A DNA stretch of 62,000 nt. Source: Nemertoderma westbladi. Taxonomy: Eukaryota; Xenacoelomorpha; Nemertodermatida; Nemertodermatidae. The notes beneath the pieces are model-generated. The model did no database searches. It had not been told where the DNA came from and saw only the letters and a list, made by a program, of their open reading frames with translations. Location of the stretch: positions 1 through 62,000 of the forward strand of contig JAUCBJ010009108.1 of NCBI GenBank assembly GCA_032718475.1. Reading direction: 5' to 3'. The translations under genes were made by a program, and so were the position numbers. Shown in pieces: positions 58,991-62,000 of the stretch (its first letter is position 1; the number at the start of each line of letters is the position of its first letter).

Positions 58991-59076
58991 AGATTAAGGG
59001 TCTAAGGCCTCCAGGCTGATCATTTGCTTAGTTTTCTAATTAGAAGGTCGTGAGTTCGAACCCTAGAGGAGCATTT
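58991..59076 (+). other. tRNA-like sequence, possible SINE piece
   Basis: B-box-like GTCGTGAGTTCGAACCC near 59048, preceded by a weak A-box-like TTGCTTAGTTTTCTA. Not good enough for a functional tRNA. Confidence 0.4.
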
Positions 59077-59992
59077 ACAGTTAGGCCTATTGCTGTAATG
59101 TATCAATCACTCCGTAGCTGATCCATGATTGTTTACAAAAAGCGAGTAGTCCGTAGTGTCTAGTGCTACTGATATTGTGTACCCAATAGCGATAATATAT
59201 GACACAATAGCGGTGGCAGTTATTATTCGTGGAAAGAGGGCCTAGAAACAGCAGTCAACAGTCAGACAGTGTCTAGTGTAGTAGAGCTAGTGTGCCAGCA
59301 GTAGCGTTAACCATTACATAATAGCAGTAGGTCTAGCTAATCGCTGCGTGGTTGGTTTAGAATTTTTTATGGTTTACTTGCCCTGCAAACACATAGGTAG
59401 GGTCTAAATAGTACGCGAGATCTCAGTCAGTCAGTCAGCTATAAAGTGAAAATCATATACATTATGTATTCAATAATGAGCCTAGTGGGTGTGAGTGGGT
59501 AGGAAGGTACTATGGTGGGTGTGAGTGGTGCTATTGCGCACTCTGAGTACCACCAATGACAAGAAAATGGCCAAATTGACCCATTAGAATTAATTTTTGG
59601 ACAAAATGAATCGGCGCAATCGATTTCTAGCATATAAAATAGTCGGAAAACACTTTCAGATTAAATAGCTGTTTCCCCTCTGTCTTGTAATTTTTATATT
59701 AATTTCCAAATCAAACTTGTGCTAAATATATCAGTGCTATTTTAATTTGTATTTATTAGTTGTTAATTAACAATTTATTTGGATATTAAATTTATCGTCC
59801 ATTGGTTACATTATATAATAATAATATTTGTTCTTTATTATAGTATCAGCAAACACCGTCAAGAAAGTAAAATCAATTTCAATCATAACTGTCATGGATC
59901 TAATCTAAGCGATGTAAAAAGCGACGCGTAAGTGCTCTTGTGGTCAGTGGTTTAGTTATTTGAATTTGGCGTCTGTCATTGTTACAGTACGT
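59077..59992. other. no gene recognised
   Basis: Mixed sequence with a short CAGT repeat near 59425 and duplicated GGGTGTGAGTGG words near 59488 and 59517. Confidence 0.4.
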
Positions 59993-61125
59993 GTAGATAG
60001 ATAGATTTATTTATACATTATGTAAAAACAATAACAAATACACCAAACAATGTACCGGTATAAAGGTATTGTCCAACATAACATAAAGGATTACCCCTAA
60101 AGCTTTGCAGCTTATTTCCAAGGGGGTCCTTTATGTTACTTGGTTACAAATACAATATTACACTACGCTAACCTAAAACCAATATAAAACGTAATTACAC
60201 TATGTACATGTACAACTTTACCGAGAGCGTGACAATGTCCGACGCAACGATAAAGATGTAATGTACAGAACAATTTAATATAAAACGTAATTACAGTATA
60301 AATAGTAAATAATTAATAAACTAATAACTTACTGTAGGACTATTGTACCTATTTTTACATTGCACACGGAGATGAGATTTAACTGCAGATTTAAAAGAAT
60401 GTTGATTATTTAGGTTTTTAATTTCATTAGGCAGAGCGTTCCAATTTTTTATGCCGTTAAAAAAGAAAGTATCAGATTCAAAGGATTTACAATTCGGGAG
60501 GTAGAAGTTTGAAGCACTAGCTCTGGTACTGTAAGAATGTGTATCGCGTACTCTGTTGAATTTTTGTTTTAGGTAATTGGGACATTTACCATTATACACT
60601 TTATGCACATGGTTAAGGCGTAGCTGCTTAACTCTACTATCTAAGTTAAGTAGTCCAGATTCAGAAAAGTCATCTGGAGTTAGGTGGTGCCTAGGTTTGT
60701 AGTCTTTAATAAATCGTACTACTTTATTCTGAGCTACTTGTAATTTACATTTAAGCTGTTTGGTTAAGCCTTCATACCAAGAAGAGCACGCATAGTCCAT
60801 GTGACACTGTATTAAAGAAGAGCAAAGTAACTTGCGGGAGTCGGTGTTTAAACTATTTTTATTTCTGTATAGAAACCTAAGCCTACTCTTAACTTTCGAG
60901 AAAATATTTTTCACTGTACTTTCTCCTGATAAGCAGTTATCCAATGTGGCGCCTAAATATTTAACTTCCTTTTTATTTTCAATCTTATGTCCATTACTAG
61001 TGACTTCAAACTTAGTTACCTTCTTTAACTTTCTTTTGGAACCAAACAAAATACTTTCAGTTTTACCGTAGTGAATGGATAGCTTATTATCAACCAACCA
61101 CTCATTAAAGATCTGGTAAAGTGTC
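59993..61125 (-). pseudogene. 5'-truncated LINE (CR1/Jockey-like C-terminal RT region) with ATCT tail
   Basis: Minus-strand frame of 258 codons (61097-60321), open a little further upstream to about 61122. It contains the RT thumb and connection typical of these LINEs: NKLSIHYGKTESILFGS, KEVKYLGATLDN, CHMDYACSSWYEGLTKQLK, QNKVVRFIKDYKPRHHL and a terminal NGIKNWNALPNEIK. The polymerase box and everything before it are missing, a usual 5' truncation. The 3' tail runs to a short ATCTATCTATCTA microsatellite at about 59996-60008, as in L2/CR1-like elements. Inactive copy. Confidence 0.87.
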
Positions 61126-61385
61126 TAGCACGTCATTTGACGTGCTTGTGTGGTGTTCCAGTGTAGTATTTGACGTCTGATGACGTAATTGACACGTGTC
61201 TAACAAGTCATTTGACGTAAACTGTAGCACGTCATGGTTTGACGTGCTCAAACACGTGTTTGACACTTCCAAAATACACGTGGCCAAGACGTCATTTTCA
61301 ACACGTTGACGTCAAATAATTCGTCATCAAATAATTCGACATCAAATTACGTCGTATCCACGTGTTTTTGACGTGTTGATGCTTA
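61126..61385. repeat. dense cluster of ACGTCA / TGACGT and CACGTG words
   Basis: Around fifteen ACGTCA-type half sites and several CACGTG palindromes in 260 bp, for example GCACGTCATTTGACGTGC-like near 61128, ACGTCTGATGACGT near 61170 and AACACGTTGACGTCAA near 61300. It may be a degenerate palindromic repeat or a binding-site cluster. Confidence 0.65.
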
Positions 61386-61489
61386 TAGGGATACTGCCTA
61401 TAGCGCTATAGCAAAACTAGAGATTTGGTATATTAGGGCTATTTAGGCCTAGTGCAGTACTGGTGGACATTAATTGCATCCCAGTAAAA
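61386..61489. other. short spacer, nothing recognised
   Basis: No feature supported. Confidence 0.4.
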
Positions 61490-62000
61490 AATCCGCATTC
61501 GTAACGTATGGGATGGCGCATATTTCACGCATTCGTAACGCATTCTGAAATGTTACATAGATGAACCATGCGATACGAATGCGAAAACCGAACCAAATAC
61601 GCATCCTTTATTCGCATATCGAATGTAATACGAACCTTATTCGAATCCCACACATTCTACGAATGCGTCCCTAATCTTATACGAATGTTTCCCGCACACT
61701 ATACGAATGTTTCCCACGCTATACGAATACGTTACGAATGTTTTACGAGTGTTATACGAATGTTTCCCGCACACTATACGAATGCGTCCCGCATGTTATA
61801 TACGAATGTTTCCCACGCTATACGAATACGTTACGAATGTTTTACGAGTGTTATACGAATATTTCCCGCACACTATACGAATGCGTCCCGCATGTTATAT
61901 ACGAATGTTTCCCACGCTATACGAATGCGTTACGAATGTTTTACGAGTGTTATACGAATGTTTCCCGCACACTATACGAATGCGTCCCGCATGTTATATA
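61490..62000. repeat. TACGAATG-based satellite, 99-bp period, continues past the window
   Basis: TTTTACGAGTGTTATACGAA occurs at 61741, 61840 and 61939 (99-bp period). Within each unit TACGAATG(T/C) is repeated about every 11-20 bases. The first about 100 bp has it in the opposite orientation (CATTCGTA). Confidence 0.9.

Overview
This is a eukaryotic, almost certainly metazoan, nuclear window, not a prokaryotic or plasmid one. Evidence: spliced exons of a conserved adaptor-complex gene (AP-3 beta), several clades of animal non-LTR retrotransposons, a BEL/Pao-type LTR retrotransposon, a Penelope-like fragment, Polinton/Maverick remnants, tRNA-derived SINE-like pieces, long microsatellites and two kilobase-scale satellites. 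The recurrent palindromes TACCGGTA and TAGGCCTA and this mix of elements would fit a marine invertebrate, perhaps a deuterostome, but that is an impression and not a demonstration. One run of exactly 100 N (18606-18705) is an assembly gap beside a perfect satellite.

Layout. 1-6645: 49-bp satellite. 6.6-9.7 kb: long (ACT)n tracts, the 3' end of a LINE, and a 1.07-kb foldback. 9.7-16 kb: decayed copies of one endonuclease-type LINE family, broken up by a repeat family that carries CCGCTAGAGGGC units. 16.2-18.6 kb: a better preserved LINE (partial endonuclease, full RT, C-terminal zinc finger) on the minus strand. 18.7-22.6 kb: about 80 perfect copies of a 48-bp satellite. 23-24 kb: a G-rich hexamer array. 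24.3-26.6 kb: an inverted copy of the CCGCTAGAGGGC family with a 315-bp tandem array. 27.3-28.6 kb: an element with inverted ends and an expanded 18-bp minisatellite. 29.9-31.7 kb: a 1.8-kb foldback. 32.7-33.4 kb: an uncharacterised secreted cysteine-rich protein. 36.2-39.3 kb: two exons of AP-3 beta on the minus strand, with a LINE in the intron. 39.8-43.1 kb: minisatellites. 43.7-58.8 kb: a nested mobile-element complex. 58.9-62 kb: minisatellite, tRNA-like piece, LINE 3' end, a dense ACGTCA/CACGTG cluster, and a TACGAATG array running off the window.

The most striking locus is 45306-57163. It is a complete LTR retrotransposon: 1243-bp LTRs with one difference seen between them, TG...CA ends, and a perfect 5-bp target duplication GTTAG. 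It encodes a long Gag-protease protein of BEL/Pao type. The reading frame passes from protease straight into a short stretch resembling the RNase H-integrase linker, so RT, RNase H and integrase are missing. In their place, just before the 3' LTR, lies an extra reading frame (46632-48080, one in-frame TGA) with three zinc-knuckle-like motifs and a basic tail. The near-identical LTRs imply recent movement by enzymes supplied in trans. The element sits between Polinton remnants: a broken protein-primed DNA polymerase and a Penelope-like RT/GIY-YIG piece on its left, a frameshifted packaging ATPase and a possible small virion-protein frame on its right.

Cellular genes are few: AP-3 beta (vesicle coat adaptor) and the orphan secreted protein. 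Most other long open frames arise from tandem repeats whose period is a multiple of three.
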